Below, piece after piece: positions 62,340 to 64,000 of a stretch of DNA of 64,000 nt. The notes beneath the pieces are model-generated. The model was not told the origin of the DNA, did not search any database, and saw only the letters and a list, made by a program, of their open reading frames with translations. The translations under genes and the position numbers were made by a program. The DNA comes from Oscillospiraceae bacterium. Lineage in GTDB: Bacteria; Bacillota; Clostridia; Oscillospirales; Oscillospiraceae. Where the stretch lies: positions 1-64,000 of the forward strand of contig JAETQF010000007.1 in NCBI GenBank assembly GCA_021770845.1, read 5' to 3'. The first letter of the stretch is position 1. Every line of letters begins with the position of its first letter.

Positions 62340-62486
62340 GTCATGGGCGGCCTCCCCATTGTAACTGCTTTGTAATCTTTGTTATTATATCGGGTAATCG
62401 GGGCGCTGTCAACCGGCTGGCGCCCTTTCCCAGCATTCGGCAGGAAAATTTACAAACTGTCCACGCTGTCAACCCGGCCGGCCGCG

Positions 62487-62514
62487 AAAGAAAGCCGCCC
62501 GGACGGGCGGCTTT
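62487..62514 (-). terminator. Terminator after the CdaR-type gene
   Basis: AAAGCCGCCCG/CGGGCGGCTTT (62491-62501 and 62504-62514) with a T-rich tract following on the minus strand. Confidence 0.8.
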
Positions 62515-62534
62515 CCAGATTGACTCTCCGGCGT

Positions 62535-63626
62535 TCAGGACTCGATGCCCCGGGAAACCAGGTACTTCTTGACCATCAGCGCCACCTTGAAGGTGATGGC
62601 GTCGTCGAACTCCCGCAGATCCAGGCCGGTGAGCTTCTTGATCTTCTCCAGCCGGTACACCAGGGTGTTCCGGTGGACGAACAGCTTCCGGGCAGTCTCG
62701 GACACGTTCAGGTTGTTCTCGAAGAACTTGTTGATGGTGAACAGCGTCTCCTGATCCAGGGCGTCGATGGGATTCTTCTTAAAGACCTCCCGCAGGAACA
62801 TCTCGCACAGGGTGGTGGGCAGCTGGTAGATCAGCCGCCCGATGCCCAGGTTCTCATAGCTGATGATGGAGCGCTCCGTGTCGAACACCTTGCCCACGTC
62901 GATGGCCACCTGGGCCTCCTTGTAGGTGCGGGCCAGATCCCGGATGTGGCCCACGATGGTGCCCACGCCCACCACGGTCTTGATGCCCAGCTCCCGGGTG
63001 AGGGCCTCCTGGACGTTCTGGGCGATCTTCTGCACCTCCCGGATGTCGGCGTTCTCCCCCAGCTGCTTCACCAGGGCCACGTCCGTCTCGCTGATGGACA
63101 GCACGAAGTCCGCCTGCTTGTCGGGGTACAGGCCGGACACCACGTCCACCGCCGACACGTCCGGAGCGCCCAGCTGCCGGATCAGGATCACCGCCCGGGG
63201 AGCCTCCGACAGGAAGTGCAGCTCCTTGGCCCGGACATAGATGTCCCCCAGCAGGATGTTGTCGCACAGGATGTTCTTGACAAAGGTGGCCTTGTCGTTT
63301 TTCTCCTCGTAGTAGGTCTTGGCCCCGTTCAGAGCGATGACGGCCATAGAGCACACCAGAGCGGCCCGCTCGTCCTCCCCCCGGGCGAAGGCGGCATAGT
63401 CTGTCTGGCCGTTCCAGCCGGGCAGGGACTTGAAGGTGAAGCCGTTGCTCACCACCAGGGCGTCCTGCTCCGCGGCCAGCAGGGCGGCGGCGTTTCCCCA
63501 CTTCTCCCCGATGCAGCTCAGCTCGTTGCAGGCCACCACCGTCCCCTGCTCGTCAATCACGCCCACGGCGCGGTCACAGCAGTCCTTCATCTGAAGCACG
63601 ACACTTTGGAAGATCCGGCTGAACAT
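62535..63626 (-). CDS. CdaR/PucR-type transcriptional regulator
   Basis: 363 residues from ATG 63626, nine bases after GGAG. An N-terminal sensory region (about 1-170) and a GGDEF-like middle (about 170-285, VVGVGTIVGHIRDLARTYKE) precede the PucR-type HTH (about 300-355). NNLNVSETARKLFVHRNTLV is the recognition helix region. The family activates genes for sugar acids, purines or similar nutrients. No target operon is obvious beside it; autoregulation is possible. Confidence 0.88.
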   Translation of the reverse strand: MFSRIFQSVVLQMKDCCDRAVGVIDEQGTVVACNELSCIGEKWGNAAALLAAEQDALVVSNGFTFKSLPGWNGQTDYAAFARGEDERAALVCSMAVIALNGAKTYYEEKNDKATFVKNILCDNILLGDIYVRAKELHFLSEAPRAVILIRQLGAPDVSAVDVVSGLYPDKQADFVLSISETDVALVKQLGENADIREVQKIAQNVQEALTRELGIKTVVGVGTIVGHIRDLARTYKEAQVAIDVGKVFDTERSIISYENLGIGRLIYQLPTTLCEMFLREVFKKNPIDALDQETLFTINKFFENNLNVSETARKLFVHRNTLVYRLEKIKKLTGLDLREFDDAITFKVALMVKKYLVSRGIES

Positions 63627-63827
63627 TGCGCTTTTCTCCTTTCTCTGCGGCCGCGAACAGGGCGGCGTCGCACAGGTTCCGTTTTTTGGCACGGGAGCTG
63701 TGCGATGCGGCCCTGTGTCTGCCGCGCTCTCTGATTCACGTCTCAACGGAGTCCATTATATCGGGTTTCATTGCCGATTTCAATAGTTTTCCAAAAAATA
63801 TTTGTGGAATCTGCCAAAAAATTCGTC

Positions 63828-64000
63828 TCATTGACGGAAAAGCGCCTGGATCTCCCCCTCCGTTAGTGCTCTCCACCCACCTTTTGGAAGATTCTGGTCT
63901 AACGTCAGCGGCCCGAACCGCTCCCGGCAGAGATAGCGCACCGGCTTGCCCCGGGCGGCCAGCATCCGCTTCACCTGGTGGTACTTCCCCTCGTGGATGG
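63828..64000 (-). CDS. RsuA/RluB-family rRNA pseudouridine synthase, 5' part outside the window
   Basis: Only the last 57 codons are visible. IHEGKYHQVKRMLAARGKPV and RERFGPLTLDQNLPKGGWRA are the conserved C-terminal motifs of RsuA/RluB/RluF enzymes, and ALTEGEIQALFRQ ends the protein. These enzymes isomerise a specific uridine in 16S or 23S rRNA. The N-terminal S4 domain and the catalytic aspartate lie beyond the window edge, so 16S against 23S specificity cannot be assigned. Confidence 0.88.
   Translation of the reverse strand, partial: IHEGKYHQVKRMLAARGKPVRYLCRERFGPLTLDQNLPKGGWRALTEGEIQALFRQ

Overview
The window is a GC-rich chromosomal segment of an anaerobic, flagellated Firmicute, most like the gut Oscillospiraceae (Flavonifractor/Lawsonibacter/Intestinimonas type). 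The grounds are AGGAGG-type ribosome sites, sigma-A promoters, strict-anaerobe enzymes (NrdD/NrdG, formate-THF ligase, class I fumarase), an ethanolamine microcompartment locus with Firmicute-type EutV/EutW control, and a FtsEX/M23/S41 division module. I recognise no tRNA, rRNA or CRISPR array.

1-11.7 kb, minus strand: a flagellin and sulfation region. Upstream to downstream it runs serine recombinase, nuclease-dead TnpB homologue, structured intergenic segment (candidate guide RNA), csrA, a large flagellin (712 aa), sulfotransferase, APS kinase, frameshifted ATP sulfurylase, small DNA-binding protein, cation/proton antiporter, short pyruvate-kinase-like protein and a PHP phosphoesterase. All three RuvC catalytic acids of the TnpB homologue are replaced (D to K, E to R, D to E) while fold motifs and zinc ribbon are intact. 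This is the hallmark of TldR RNA-guided repressors and is the main discovery candidate here. The downstream genes could make PAPS, transfer sulfate (flagellin is one possible acceptor) and clear the pAp by-product.

11.9-36.5 kb: housekeeping and accessory genes. They include class I fumarase, a membrane polysaccharide deacetylase, a bactofilin, a putative SOS-controlled radical-SAM DNA repair pair, a LuxC/LuxE-like fatty-aldehyde pair without luciferase, DegV, DNA polymerase IV behind a LexA-like box, a cysteine-rich coat-like protein, nrdDG behind tandem NrdR boxes, a DUF815 ATPase, a family 2 glycosyltransferase, dut, fhs under a ZTP riboswitch, a cobalamin-riboswitch unit (DUF4430 protein plus ECF S component) and a secreted LysM-HAD phosphatase.

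36.5-58 kb: a complete ethanolamine-utilisation microcompartment locus on the minus strand (eutS-P-V-W-A-B-C-L, BMC fusion, eutE-M-M-T, pduL, eutJ, TIGR02536-like, eutN, PduS-like, PduT-like, eutH, eutQ). Close by on the plus strand is the alcohol dehydrogenase eutG. Both eutS and eutG have leaders in which paired small hairpins overlap an intrinsic terminator, as expected for antitermination by the ANTAR protein EutV. B12 uptake and a possible extracellular phosphoethanolamine phosphatase next door fit the same metabolism.

58-64 kb: S41 protease, M23 peptidase, ftsX and ftsE in one division-linked operon, a CdaR-type regulator, and the 3' end of an RsuA/RluB pseudouridine synthase.
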